Origin: Alphaproteobacteria bacterium
Lineage (GTDB): Bacteria > Pseudomonadota > Alphaproteobacteria > MPNO01 > UBA2964
Direction: 5' to 3'
Assembly (NCBI GenBank): GCA_009377375.1
Contig: WHUE01000003.1
Location: 42,244 to 106,243 of the forward strand
DNA: 64,000 nt
Under the pieces are notes generated by a model. It saw only the letters and a program-made list of their open reading frames with translations. It did no database searches and was not told where the DNA came from. The first letter of the stretch is position 1; the number at the start of each line of letters is the position of its first letter. A program made the translations under genes and the position numbers. Below, piece after piece: positions 9,001 to 18,253 of the stretch.

Positions 9001-9135
9001 TCAGCCGGTGAAGAAGACGAAATAGATAATCGCGAAGAGGGCTACGACCAGCGCGGTGGAAATGCCCAGCACGTAACGCACCTTGTGGCCCGTGACGCCC
9101 TGGCGGGCTTCCGTCCTGTTCAGCTCTTCGTTCAT
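9001..9135 (-). CDS. 44-aa single-TM protein
   Basis: MNEELNRTEARQGVTGHKVRYVLGISTALVVALFAIIYFVFFTG; small membrane protein layout; internal ATG of the 9001..9186 ORF. Confidence 0.6.
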   Translation of the reverse strand: MNEELNRTEARQGVTGHKVRYVLGISTALVVALFAIIYFVFFTG

Positions 9136-9319
9136 TGGAAAACGGGGCTCCTGTATGGCGATGCGGCGCTTCTGGACTGCTAACACCGTGGCAGGCGGCG
9201 GGTTTCATTCAGAGCTGAAACTTCTCGGAAGGCCGGCCGCTCCACCGTCCCACAGGGGCGTATCCTCATTCGACGGTCCGGTCTACATGCCGGTGCCCGA
9301 CGAGGCGTGCCGGCGGACG

Positions 9320-9816
9320 CTACAGAAAGTTGAAAAGGACGTAGACGGCGGCCGCCGAGGCCGCATAACCGATGAGGATGAGCAGCCCGTCGCGAGCCAT
9401 CAGGCCCACGCCGGCCGCGGGCGCGTTGACGCCGAAGGGGACGAAGGTGAGGGGATAGAAGGTCAGCGCCAGAAGCGCCGCGCCCGCCGTTACCGCGCGG
9501 CGTTTTGCGCGTTCCGCGATCGGCACGGCCAGGCGCGGCTTCATCAGCCATTCCGCCCGCTCCATCCGGGGCGCGCCTTCTCGACGGCCCTGTCGAATTT
9601 TTCGCGGCCGATCTCCCGCCGGCGAACGATACCGGGCATCCAGAGCGCGTCCCCGCCGACGAAGGACTGGACAACGGCGACCAGAGTCAGGGTTCCGGTC
9701 AGGATCGCCATCCCGGGAATGTCGCCGATGACCGGCAAGATCGCGATCAGGCCGAAGATAGTGAGCAGCACGCCGAGCGACCGGGGCGAACCCGGAGGAC
9801 GGAAAGCGGCGGCCAC
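9320..9816 (-). pseudogene. ExoD-family (exopolysaccharide synthesis) gene split by a frameshift
   Basis: Frame 1 (9544..9816) FGLIAILPVIGDIPGMAILTGTLTLVAVVQSFVGG...RRREIGREKFDRAVEKARPGW continues in frame 2 (9320..9565) MERAEWLMKPRLAVP...LMARDGLLILIGYA, matching ExoD domain order. Confidence 0.65.
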
Positions 9817-9954
9817 GCCCGGCCTTTACCTGCCGGGCAAGGAGAATGTCGCGACCGTGCTTCCAGGCGCTGGCCGGCAATGGAACACGAATCGCTCTCC
9901 CGGGTGCAGGACACGAAGAGGCGGATTTACGTGCAGGGTAAAAGGGAGATTGAT

Positions 9955-10584
9955 ATGACGGCGCACCTGCCGAAACCGGAACCGGCTGCTGACGGCGAGA
10001 CGACCTCGGCGCTCTTGCGGCGCATCCTCGCGAGCTTGCCGAACAAGCAGGTTTCAATCGGATACCTCGTGCTCCGGCTTCGTCGGCGGTCGTTCGGGGG
10101 GCTCATCATCCTGCTCGCGGCGCTGGGGCTTCTTCCCGGCATCTCATTCTTCTGTGGGTTCGCCATGATCGTTCCGGGCGTACAAATGACGGCGGGCTAC
10201 CGGGCGCCGCTATTGCCCCGATTCATAAGACGGCGCCGTATCGGAAGAGCCGGCCTCACGGCAGTTGCGCGCCGGGCGATCCCCTTGCTGGAGCGGCTTG
10301 AACGCTTCGTGAAACCGCGATGGCTCGTTTGGACCCGACCGCCCGTGCCAGCGGCCATCGGAGTGCTGGTCGTCGGGTTGGCGCTCGTTGTCATGTTGCC
10401 GCTGCCGTTCAGCAATCTGCCGCCGGCAATCGCCCTGCTTTGCCTCTCGTTGGGCCTCCTGGAGCGGGACGGCTTGCTGATCGTTGCCGGCGTTCTGGCG
10501 GCCCTGGTGTCGCTGGCGATCGGCGCGCTGATTTCCTACGCCGCCTTCGAAGGCATCAGCTTCGTGATCCGGGAGCGCCTCTGA
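9955..10584 (+). CDS. ExoD family exopolysaccharide synthesis protein
   Basis: LRRRSFGGLIILLAALGLLPGISFFCGFAMIVPGVQM...LERLERFVKPRW...LPLPFSNLPPAIALLCLSLGLLERDGLLIVAGV. Confidence 0.85.
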   Translation: MTAHLPKPEPAADGETTSALLRRILASLPNKQVSIGYLVLRLRRRSFGGLIILLAALGLLPGISFFCGFAMIVPGVQMTAGYRAPLLPRFIRRRRIGRAGLTAVARRAIPLLERLERFVKPRWLVWTRPPVPAAIGVLVVGLALVVMLPLPFSNLPPAIALLCLSLGLLERDGLLIVAGVLAALVSLAIGALISYAAFEGISFVIRERL

Positions 10585-10774
10585 GGCCGCCGCGGGACGG
10601 CGGACGCGAATGGCCTGCCGCTGGCGGACCGGATCGGGAAATCGTCGGCCATCGCCTGCCGGTGCCGTCTCGCGGCGGTAGCGGCGGCAAGGTCCTGAAT
10701 CTGCGGGAGCACCCATGGGACCGGGATTCGTCGGTACATTGTTGAGCTTGCCCGAACGAAGTGATAAGCATAAT

Positions 10775-10795
10775 TGCGAATAATTCTTAATTGCA
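10775..10795. promoter_or_regulatory. Candidate iron-responsive (Fur-type) operator upstream of the fecI-like gene
   Basis: TGCGAATAATTCTTAATTGCA: imperfect 7-7-7 palindrome in an AT-rich island upstream of an ECF sigma gene. Confidence 0.55.
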
Positions 10796-10863
10796 CGCTG
10801 GTGACCGGGTTATCGTGTATGGCCGTCGGGAAAGTGCAGCGCGCGAAGGGATGCGGACACAAG

Positions 10864-11376
10864 GTGCCTCACGAGCGTAACAGGCTGACCCTCTATATGG
10901 CGCACCGAGGTGAACTGGTGCGGTACGCCAGCGGCATAGTGGGCGATGCGGCCCGCGCCGAAGAAGTCGTCCAGGAAGCGTGGCTGCGCTTCGGCGCGGA
11001 GGCGAAGGGCCAGCTGCTCGAGGAGCCGGTGGGCTATCTCTATCGTGTCGTGCGCAACCTCGCCATCGACTGCTACCGCCAACGGATGCGGGAGAGACGT
11101 TACGTCGAGCCTGGGAACTCGTACGCCGGCAGGGACCCTGCGGATGACCTGCCGTCGCCCGAAACGGTCGCGGTCGCCCGGGACGAACTGCGCCTGTTGC
11201 GCGAGGCAATGGCGGAACTGCCGGAGCGCACCCGGATCGCCCTGGAGATGAGGCGGTTCGGCGGCTACAAGCTCAGGGAAATAGCCGACCGTCTGGGCAT
11301 ATCGGTGACCTCGGTGCATGATATCGTCGTCGAAGGCATCGACTATTGCCGTCGTCGGGTTCGCCCCGATTCATGA
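10864..11376 (+). CDS. RNA polymerase ECF sigma factor, FecI family
   Basis: GELVRYASGIVGDAARAEEVVQEAWLRF...EPVGYLYRVVRNLAIDCYRQ...GYKLREIADRLGISVTSVHDIVV; GTG 10864 preferred, longer in-frame ATG starts exist. Confidence 0.9.
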   Translation: MPHERNRLTLYMAHRGELVRYASGIVGDAARAEEVVQEAWLRFGAEAKGQLLEEPVGYLYRVVRNLAIDCYRQRMRERRYVEPGNSYAGRDPADDLPSPETVAVARDELRLLREAMAELPERTRIALEMRRFGGYKLREIADRLGISVTSVHDIVVEGIDYCRRRVRPDS

Positions 11377-11492
11377 ACGATTTTCCGGGATTCATCCGAA
11401 AAACTGCGTAGCTCCGACGTTTCATGGTTGGGCGGTCGGTGCGCCGGGCAACGGACGATGCCGCGCATGACGATGCCGATCGAAGGGCGGGA

Positions 11493-12524
11493 ATGACGAC
11501 ATCGGACGAAGACAGGAAGAAGGCCGCGACAGAAGCCGCACGCTGGCTGGTGAGTCTGGAGGAGGACCCGGACGACGCATCCCTGCGCGCCCGCTTCGAC
11601 GCCTGGCTGGCGACTTCCCCCGTCAACGCGGTCGCCTGGCGGCACACCGCCGAGATATACGACCTGATGGAAAAGGTGCCTCCGGCGCATGCCGAGCACT
11701 GGCGGCGCCGCGCCGGCGCGCGGGATCGCATCGCCAGCCTGCAGGGCAGGGACATGCCGGCGCTGCGCCAGGCGCGGCCGGCTGGGCCGCCAAGGCGCCG
11801 CCGACTCATCGTGGCGGCGGTCATGGCGATGGCGGCGTGCCTTGCCGTCGTCCTTCTGCCGTCCGTCCTCCTCTGGCTGGAAGCGGATCATGTCACGTCG
11901 ACGGCCGAGCAGCGGAGCCTGGCGCTGCAGGACGGCAGCACGATAAGGCTGGCGCCGGACAGTGCGGTCGCGATCGATTATACGGCCGACCGGCGCCTGG
12001 TTCGTCTGATCAGGGGCGAGGCGTTCTTCGACGTTGCGGCCATGCCCTCCCGTCCGTTTCGGGTCGTTGCGAGGAACCTGACCGTCACCGTGCTCGGAAC
12101 GCACTTCGATGTCCGGCTGGGCGAGGACGAAGCCGTCGTTGCAGTGCGGCAAGGTCGCGTGAACGTGGGCCCGGCCTCGACCCCGGCAAGGCGCGCCGCT
12201 ACCGAACGGCTTGACGCCGGAAACTGGATGAGGATCGACCGCAGCGGCGCCGTTCGGCGCGGCACCGTTCCGCCGAACGAGGTGGGCGCATGGCTTGACG
12301 GCCAGATCGTCGCCCGGGACCGGCGCCTGAGCGATGTGGTCGACGATCTGCGCCGCTATTACGCAGGCATGATCGTGCTCGCCGACAGGCAGTTCGGCGA
12401 GCAGGCGGTTTCCGGCGTCTACAACGTGGCCGATCCGGTCGCCGCCATGCGCGCAGTGGTCGGCGCGCATGGCGGTGTCGTGCACCAGGTCTCTCCCTGG
12501 ATCATTGTGGTCTCGGGCTCCTGA
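11493..12524 (+). CDS. FecR family anti-sigma/iron signal transducer
   Basis: N-terminal AARWLVSLEEDPDDASLRARFDAWLATSPVNAVAWRHTAEIYDLM; single TM; FecR-like DGSTIRLAPDSAVAIDYTADRRLVRLIRGEAFFDVA. Confidence 0.9.
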   Translation: MTTSDEDRKKAATEAARWLVSLEEDPDDASLRARFDAWLATSPVNAVAWRHTAEIYDLMEKVPPAHAEHWRRRAGARDRIASLQGRDMPALRQARPAGPPRRRRLIVAAVMAMAACLAVVLLPSVLLWLEADHVTSTAEQRSLALQDGSTIRLAPDSAVAIDYTADRRLVRLIRGEAFFDVAAMPSRPFRVVARNLTVTVLGTHFDVRLGEDEAVVAVRQGRVNVGPASTPARRAATERLDAGNWMRIDRSGAVRRGTVPPNEVGAWLDGQIVARDRRLSDVVDDLRRYYAGMIVLADRQFGEQAVSGVYNVADPVAAMRAVVGAHGGVVHQVSPWIIVVSGS

Positions 12525-12598
12525 GCAGCACGCTCGAACGTAAAAAACGCCGCTCCGGCATTTCTCGTCCGAAAAACACGCCTCCTCCTTCGTCAGCT

Positions 12599-12639
12599 AT
12601 TCAGAGAATACGAATGAGACGCATTCGCATTCTCTGAAT
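12599..12639. promoter_or_regulatory. Long palindrome upstream of the TonB receptor containing a Fur-like core
   Basis: ATTCAGAGAATACGAATG-AGACG-CATTCGCATTCTCTGAAT, 18-bp arms with one mismatch; core TACGAAT-GAGACGC-ATTCGCA. Confidence 0.6.
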
Positions 12640-12678
12640 CGGCGGCTGTGCAAACGAAGCAAGTGACAGGAGGATGAG

Positions 12679-15252
12679 ATGGAAGCGGTAGTGAGTGCGT
12701 CATGCGGGGATCGGCGCTGGTCCCGTTATCGGCTGCTGATGGGGACGACGGCTCTGGTGACAATGAGCCTCTTCGGCCCCGCGGATGCGGCGGAGGGGCA
12801 ATCTGCGCCGCGGGACATCGCCCAGGCGCAGCAGACCGGTTTCTACATTCCACCGCAGTCGCTTACCGATGCTCTCGCCCTGTTCGGACGCCAGTCGGGC
12901 ATGCAGGTCTCCGTCGATGCAGGCCTCGTCCGCGGCAAGTCGTCGCCCGGCGTGACGGGCGCCATGTCGCCGGAACAGGCGCTGAACCGAATTCTGGCCG
13001 GCACGGGCATCGCCTACCGCCTGACCGGCAGCAACACCGCGATGCTGCAGCTGGCTGCCGGTGAAAGCGGGAACGCGGTCATGCTTGGCCCCGTGCAGGT
13101 GGAGGCCGAAGACCCCGGCGGATATCGGACGGACAGGACCTCTTCCTACAAGCACACCGCGCCGCTTCTCGACACGCCGCAGACCATCACGGTGATTCCG
13201 CAGGCGGTGATCAAGGAGCAAGGCGCACGGAATCTGACCGAAGTCCTGCGGAACACGCCGGGCATCAGCTTCAACGCCGGCGAGAACGGCTTTGCGGCGA
13301 CGACCAACAATTTCAGCATGCGCGGCTTCGACGCCAGCGGCCATATCTTCATCGACGGCTCGCGCGATTCGGGCGCCTATTCCCGCGATATCTTCAACGT
13401 GGAGCAGGTGGAGGTCGCCAAGGGCGCGGCCGCCGATAACGGGCGCGGCGGCGCCGGCGGCTACGTCAACCTGGCGACCAAGACGCCCAAGGCCAACAAC
13501 TTCGTGACCGGCGACGTCAGCGGCGGCCTCGACGAATACGATTCCGAGGCCCGCAAGCGCGGCGTCGCGGACGTCAACCATGTGATCGCCAACGGCACCG
13601 CGGTCCGCCTGAACCTTCTGGCTGAAGACAGCGGGGTGCCCGGACGCGAAATCGCGGAAAGGACTGCGTGGGGGGTCGCGCCGTCATTGACCCATGGCCT
13701 CGGCACGGACCTTCGCCTCACCCTCGCATTCGAACATGTCGAGCGTGACGATCTGCCCGATTTCGGCGTTCCCGGCCACACGGTCGAAGGCATGCTGCTG
13801 TACGACCGGGTCGCCGCCAACGCCTCACGGGATACGTTCTACGGCCTCGCGTCCGACTTCGACGAGACCGAGAGCGACGCGGTGATCGGCCGCATCGAAT
13901 ACGACATCTCGGACGCGGTGACCGTCAACAACCAGACCCGCTGGGCGCGGGTGGACCGTGACGCGCGCTACACGATGCCGTCCAACTACGATCCCGTCAC
14001 GCAGCTGGTGAGCACGTCCACGCAGTTCTATGATCGCGTGAACACCACCGTGACCAACCTGACCAACGTTTCCGCCCGGTTCGCCACAGGTTCGGTCGGC
14101 CACAGCCTCTCGGCCGGGGTCGAGCTGACCCGCGAGGAGTCGGATTCCGGCCGGACGCCCAACAGCAACCCCGGCGACACCAACATATTCGACCCCGATC
14201 CCTACCGTGCGGGCGGCGTCGCGCCGATGCCGACCCAGCGGAACTCGGTCACCGTGGATACAGCGGCGCTCTATGTCTACGACACGGCCAGGATCGCCCC
14301 GCAATGGGAAGTTACCGGCGGCATGCGGGCGGAACAGTACTACGTCGATATCGAGAGCAAGACCGCGGCTGGCGCGCCCACCGGGAACCTGGACGGGTAC
14401 GAAGATTCGAAGTTCACCCTGGGCGGCAAGATCGGCGTGGTCTACAAGCCGGCCCCGAACGGCAGCATCTACGCCTCATACGGTGTTTCCGCCCTGCCGC
14501 CGGGCGCGTACCTGTCCAACCCCGATATCGCGCGGACGGGCGACAACGCCTTTCCGGGCTTCGTCGAGGGCGCGAAGGGCATCACCTCCCATAACTACGA
14601 GATCGGCGCCAAGTGGAACTTCTTCGGCGGAAAGCTGCTGACCTCCGCCGCGGTGTTCCGTACTGAAAAGACGGACGTGCCGATTACCGGACGCGACGTG
14701 GGCGATACCGCGGACAGCCTGAAGGGCTACGGCAAGCAGATCGTCCAGGGAATGGAGATCACGGCTGCCGGCGAGGTCCTCGAGGGCTGGTCGGTGTTCG
14801 GCGGCCTCGCGCTGATGGACAGCGAGCGGAAGCACAGCGCGTATCTGGACGAGGTGCGGAAGCGGGCCAGTCCGGGCGATTACGGAACGCACGACCGGAC
14901 GAGCGGCGACGAGCTCGCCTTCACGCCGAACTACACCGCCAACCTCTGGACCACCTATCGTCTGACCCAGGACTTCACCGTGGGTGGCGGGCTGCAGTTT
15001 GTCAGCAGTTCGTATCTCGGTCGCCCGGACGACGCCAACCGCATCATCCCGAACGGCGTGTTCGGCAAGCTGCCGAGCTACACCGTGTTCCACGCGATGA
15101 TGTCGTACAAGCTCACCGAGCATGTGGACCTGCTCTTCAGGATCTACAACATCACCGACGAGGACTACGCGATTTCCTCCAACTGGAATGGCCGGCGCGC
15201 CGTTCTCGGAGACCCGCGGACATTCATGTTGACCACGGCGTTCCGCTTCTGA
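12679..15252 (+). CDS. TonB-dependent siderophore receptor with N-terminal STN signalling domain
   Basis: STN domain FYIPPQSLTDALALFGRQSGMQVSVDAGLVRGKSSPGVTGAMSPEQALNRILAGTGIAYRL; plug and barrel ending in RTFMLTTAFRF. Confidence 0.93.
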   Translation: MEAVVSASCGDRRWSRYRLLMGTTALVTMSLFGPADAAEGQSAPRDIAQAQQTGFYIPPQSLTDALALFGRQSGMQVSVDAGLVRGKSSPGVTGAMSPEQALNRILAGTGIAYRLTGSNTAMLQLAAGESGNAVMLGPVQVEAEDPGGYRTDRTSSYKHTAPLLDTPQTITVIPQAVIKEQGARNLTEVLRNTPGISFNAGENGFAATTNNFSMRGFDASGHIFIDGSRDSGAYSRDIFNVEQVEVAKGAAADNGRGGAGGYVNLATKTPKANNFVTGDVSGGLDEYDSEARKRGVADVNHVIANGTAVRLNLLAEDSGVPGREIAERTAWGVAPSLTHGLGTDLRLTLAFEHVERDDLPDFGVPGHTVEGMLLYDRVAANASRDTFYGLASDFDETESDAVIGRIEYDISDAVTVNNQTRWARVDRDARYTMPSNYDPVTQLVSTSTQFYDRVNTTVTNLTNVSARFATGSVGHSLSAGVELTREESDSGRTPNSNPGDTNIFDPDPYRAGGVAPMPTQRNSVTVDTAALYVYDTARIAPQWEVTGGMRAEQYYVDIESKTAAGAPTGNLDGYEDSKFTLGGKIGVVYKPAPNGSIYASYGVSALPPGAYLSNPDIARTGDNAFPGFVEGAKGITSHNYEIGAKWNFFGGKLLTSAAVFRTEKTDVPITGRDVGDTADSLKGYGKQIVQGMEITAAGEVLEGWSVFGGLALMDSERKHSAYLDEVRKRASPGDYGTHDRTSGDELAFTPNYTANLWTTYRLTQDFTVGGGLQFVSSSYLGRPDDANRIIPNGVFGKLPSYTVFHAMMSYKLTEHVDLLFRIYNITDEDYAISSNWNGRRAVLGDPRTFMLTTAFRF

Positions 15253-15338
15253 CGACGCGGCGCATGCGGGCGGCGGCGTGTCCGGCTATTATCGTTGCCG
15301 GCATGCCGCCGCCCGCATGAGCACCCGAGGCCGGAACA

Positions 15339-16019
15339 ATGATCCTGGAGATTGCCGATGTCCTGACTCCGGACGATCTGCGGCAATGCAGGGTCGCTCT
15401 GGAGGCGGCGGACTGGCAGGACGGCAGGCGGACCGCCGGGGACGTCGCCGCCTCGGCGAAGAATAACCAGCAGCTCGCCGATGACGACCCGCTGACCGCC
15501 AGGCTGGGGCAGCTCGTGCTCGCCCGGCTGAGCGGGAACGACAGGTTCGTCGCGGCGGCGCTGCCGCTCAAGGTCCTGCCGCCGCGCTTCAACCGCTACG
15601 CCGACAGCGGCCATTACGCCGATCACGTCGACGGAGCGGTCTTCAGCGTGCCGGGAACGCCGCATCGCGTCCGAAGCGACCTGTCGGCGACGCTGTTTCT
15701 CAGCGACCCCGACGAGTACGACGGCGGGGAGCTGGTCGTCGCCTCGGAGACAGGGCCCTACAGGGTCAAGCTGCCGGCGGGTCATATGGTCGTCTATCCC
15801 GGCAACACCGTGCACCATGTGACCGCGGTCACGCGCGGCGCCCGGATCGCGGCGTTCTTCTGGATTCAAAGCCTGGTCCGGGAAGGCGAGCGCCGCGCCA
15901 TGCTGCTGGGGCTGGACGAGTCGATTCGCGCGGTCCGGACTGCGCTGCCGGACGATCCCTCGGTCACGCAACTCATCGGCCTCTATCACAATCTTCTCCG
16001 CCACTGGTCGGATACGTGA
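15339..16019 (+). CDS. PKHD-type Fe(II)/2-oxoglutarate hydroxylase, PiuC/YbiX family
   Basis: [18 protein letters not shown]...[20 protein letters not shown]...[16 protein letters not shown]...[31 protein letters not shown]. Confidence 0.92.
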   Translation: MILEIADVLTPDDLRQCRVALEAADWQDGRRTAGDVAASAKNNQQLADDDPLTARLGQLVLARLSGNDRFVAAALPLKVLPPRFNRYADSGHYADHVDGAVFSVPGTPHRVRSDLSATLFLSDPDEYDGGELVVASETGPYRVKLPAGHMVVYPGNTVHHVTAVTRGARIAAFFWIQSLVREGERRAMLLGLDESIRAVRTALPDDPSVTQLIGLYHNLLRHWSDT

Positions 16020-16029
16020 CGGGCTGCCG

Positions 16030-17151
16030 ATGGGGACGATCGCCGACAAGCTTGCCAGCATCCCCGGCTACGTCGCCGCCGTCGCGGATTACGAGCCGCT
16101 GGCGCGGGAGCGTCTGGACGAGCGCGCCTGGGCCTATGTCAGCGGCGGCGCGTCGGACGAGGTCACCCTGCGCGAGAACGCCGCCGCCTTCCGTCGCCGG
16201 AAGCTGCGCGCGCACGCGCTGCGGGACCTGACCGGCGGCAATACGCGGCTCGATCTGTTCGGCAGGATGTTTACCTTCCCGATCCTGCTGGCGCCTGTCG
16301 CCTACCAGAAGCTGCTGCACCCGCGCGGAGAGCTGGAAACGGCGCTCGCGGCGTCGGCGCAGCAGGCCGGCATGGTGGTCAGCACCCAGGCGAGCGTGAC
16401 GCTGGAGGACATCGCCCGCGAGGCCCAGGCCCCGCTCTGGTTTCAGCTCTACGTTCAGCCGGACCGGGAGTTTACCCGGACGCTGGTCCGGCGGGCCGAA
16501 CAGGCCGGCTACGAGGCCCTGGTCGTGACCGTCGACGCCCCGGTGAGCGGGATGCGGAACCGGGAGCAGCGCGCGGGCTTCGCCCTGCCACCGGAAGTGG
16601 AGGCGGCGAACCTCCGTGGCATGGCCCCGGTCCGGTCCGGATCGTCCGGCAACGGGGACGGGTTGCTCCTGGGCGGACCGCTCCTCTCGGCCGCGCCGAC
16701 CTGGCGGGACATCGGCTGGCTGCGGTCCCTGACGCGGCTGCCCCTCCTGATCAAGGGGATCATGACCGCCGAGGATGCGTCGCGGGCGGTGGCGGAAGGC
16801 GCGGACGGTATCGTGGTCTCCAACCACGGCGGGCGCGTTCTCGACATGCAGCCGGCGACCGTGGACGTGCTGCCCGGGATCGTCGAGAGCGTTGGAACGC
16901 AGGTGCCGGTCCTTCTGGACGGAGGCATCCGCCGCGGAACCGACGTGCTGACGGCACTCGCCCTGGGCGCCCGCGCCGTCATGATAGGCCGCCCCTTCGC
17001 ATTCGGCCTCGCGGCCGCCGGCGCCATCGGGGTCTCGCACGTCGTGCAGATCCTGCGGGCCGAGCTCGAGGTGGCGATGGCGTGCGTCGGCTGCCGGGAT
17101 CTGGGTGCGATCGATGCGTCCGCGCTTTGGACAGGTCCGCCGGAAGCCTGA
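16030..17151 (+). CDS. FMN-dependent alpha-hydroxy-acid oxidizing protein
   Basis: YVSGGASDEVTLRENAAAFRRRKLR, PILLAPVAYQKLLHPRGELETALAA, GIMTAEDASRAVAEGADGIVVSNHGGRVLDMQPATVDVLPGIV. Confidence 0.92.
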   Translation: MGTIADKLASIPGYVAAVADYEPLARERLDERAWAYVSGGASDEVTLRENAAAFRRRKLRAHALRDLTGGNTRLDLFGRMFTFPILLAPVAYQKLLHPRGELETALAASAQQAGMVVSTQASVTLEDIAREAQAPLWFQLYVQPDREFTRTLVRRAEQAGYEALVVTVDAPVSGMRNREQRAGFALPPEVEAANLRGMAPVRSGSSGNGDGLLLGGPLLSAAPTWRDIGWLRSLTRLPLLIKGIMTAEDASRAVAEGADGIVVSNHGGRVLDMQPATVDVLPGIVESVGTQVPVLLDGGIRRGTDVLTALALGARAVMIGRPFAFGLAAAGAIGVSHVVQILRAELEVAMACVGCRDLGAIDASALWTGPPEA

Positions 17152-17274
17152 GTCTTCGGGCGCAGGGCTCCCGCCCTCTGCACGCGTCGGCTTTTCGAAA
17201 GTACTGGCTGGAAATTTCGCCGACGGAGACGCGGCCCCCGGATCGGGGAAACCGATTTGCGGCATCCGGAACTT

Positions 17275-17286
17275 CCCCCCCCCCCC
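17275..17286. repeat. Poly-C homopolymer tract (12 nt)
   Basis: Twelve consecutive C in aacttCCCCCCCCCCCCggaac. Confidence 0.9.
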
Positions 17287-17293
17287 GGAACGG

Positions 17294-17320
17294 CAAAACC
17301 CCCGGGAGCCGGGGGTTTTG
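17294..17320. terminator. Bidirectional hairpin terminator
   Basis: CAAAACCCCCG-GGAGC-CGGGGGTTTTG between the oxidase gene and tRNA-Ala, which converge. Confidence 0.65.
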
Positions 17321-17359
17321 TGGAGGTCTCCGTTATCCTTCGGCGACGCCGGAAGCGGG

Positions 17360-17435
17360 TGGTGGAGCAGAGGGGAATCGAACCCCTGACCTCGACATTG
17401 CGAACGTCGCGCTCTCCCAACTGAGCTACTGCCCC
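17360..17435 (-). tRNA. tRNA-Ala (CGC)
   Basis: Minus strand GGGGCAGTAGCTCAGTTGGGAGAGCGCGACGTTCGCAATGTCGAGGTCAGGGGTTCGATTCCCCTCTGCTCCACCA; G3:U70 pair; anticodon CGC. Confidence 0.95.
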
Positions 17436-17603
17436 GCTTTGCCCGCGAGCCGGCGTAATTTAGGCCGGAGCCCGCGCTTGTCAAGGACTGGATATGGTCG
17501 CCCGCCGCCCTGCAAACTTGCACGGGTGCGGCAGCGCCGCTAGGATCGCGCGCAAATCGGGGGGCCGTCCGGCCCCACCCGCCATCTGCGTCGAGACAAG
17601 AGC

Positions 17604-17903
17604 ATGATCATCCTGGACCCGCTGTTCCGCATCGCGATGATCGCCATCGATTTCTACATATGGCTGGTCATCATCGGCGCGATCCTGAGCTGGCTGGTGG
17701 CGTTCAACGTCGTCAACACCTCGAACCGGGTCGTCTACCTTATCGGCGACTTCCTTTACCGGATCACCGAGCCGGCGCTGCGCCCGCTCCGCCGGATCGT
17801 GCCGAATCTCGGCGGCATCGACATCTCCCCCGTGGTGCTGATCTTCGCGCTGTATTTCCTCCAGATGGTCCTCGCCAACATCTACGCCAAGATGATGATG
17901 TGA
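17604..17903 (+). CDS. YggT family membrane protein
   Basis: YIWLVIIGAILSWLVAFNVVNT...ITEPALRPLRRIVPNLGGIDISPVVLIFALYFLQ. Confidence 0.93.
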   Translation: MIILDPLFRIAMIAIDFYIWLVIIGAILSWLVAFNVVNTSNRVVYLIGDFLYRITEPALRPLRRIVPNLGGIDISPVVLIFALYFLQMVLANIYAKMMM

Positions 17904-18253
17904 TGGCCGGCAGGCCGCGCAAGAGCGGGCCGGCCGGCCCGCTGACGGCGGCCGAGGGCGGGGTCCGCCTCGCCGTCCACGTCACCCCGCGCAGCGGTCG
18001 GAACCGGATCGAGGGCGTCGGGCTCGGCGCCGATGGCCAGCCGCGGCTCTGGGTCGCCGTCACCGCGCCGCCGGAGGACGGCAAGGCGAACGCGGCCGTG
18101 ATCGCGCTGCTGGCGAAATCGTGGCGGATGCCGAAGCGGGCCTTCTCGGTGAAGATCGGCACGACTGCGCGGGAGAAGCTCCTGCATATCGCGGGCGAGG
18201 CGGAGACGCTGCTGCCCGCGCTGGCGGAACGGATAGGGAAGACCGATGGCTGA
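17903..18253 (+). CDS. DUF167 (YggU) family protein
   Basis: [19 protein letters not shown]...[39 protein letters not shown]; start ATG 17903. Confidence 0.9.
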   Translation: MAGRPRKSGPAGPLTAAEGGVRLAVHVTPRSGRNRIEGVGLGADGQPRLWVAVTAPPEDGKANAAVIALLAKSWRMPKRAFSVKIGTTAREKLLHIAGEAETLLPALAERIGKTDG

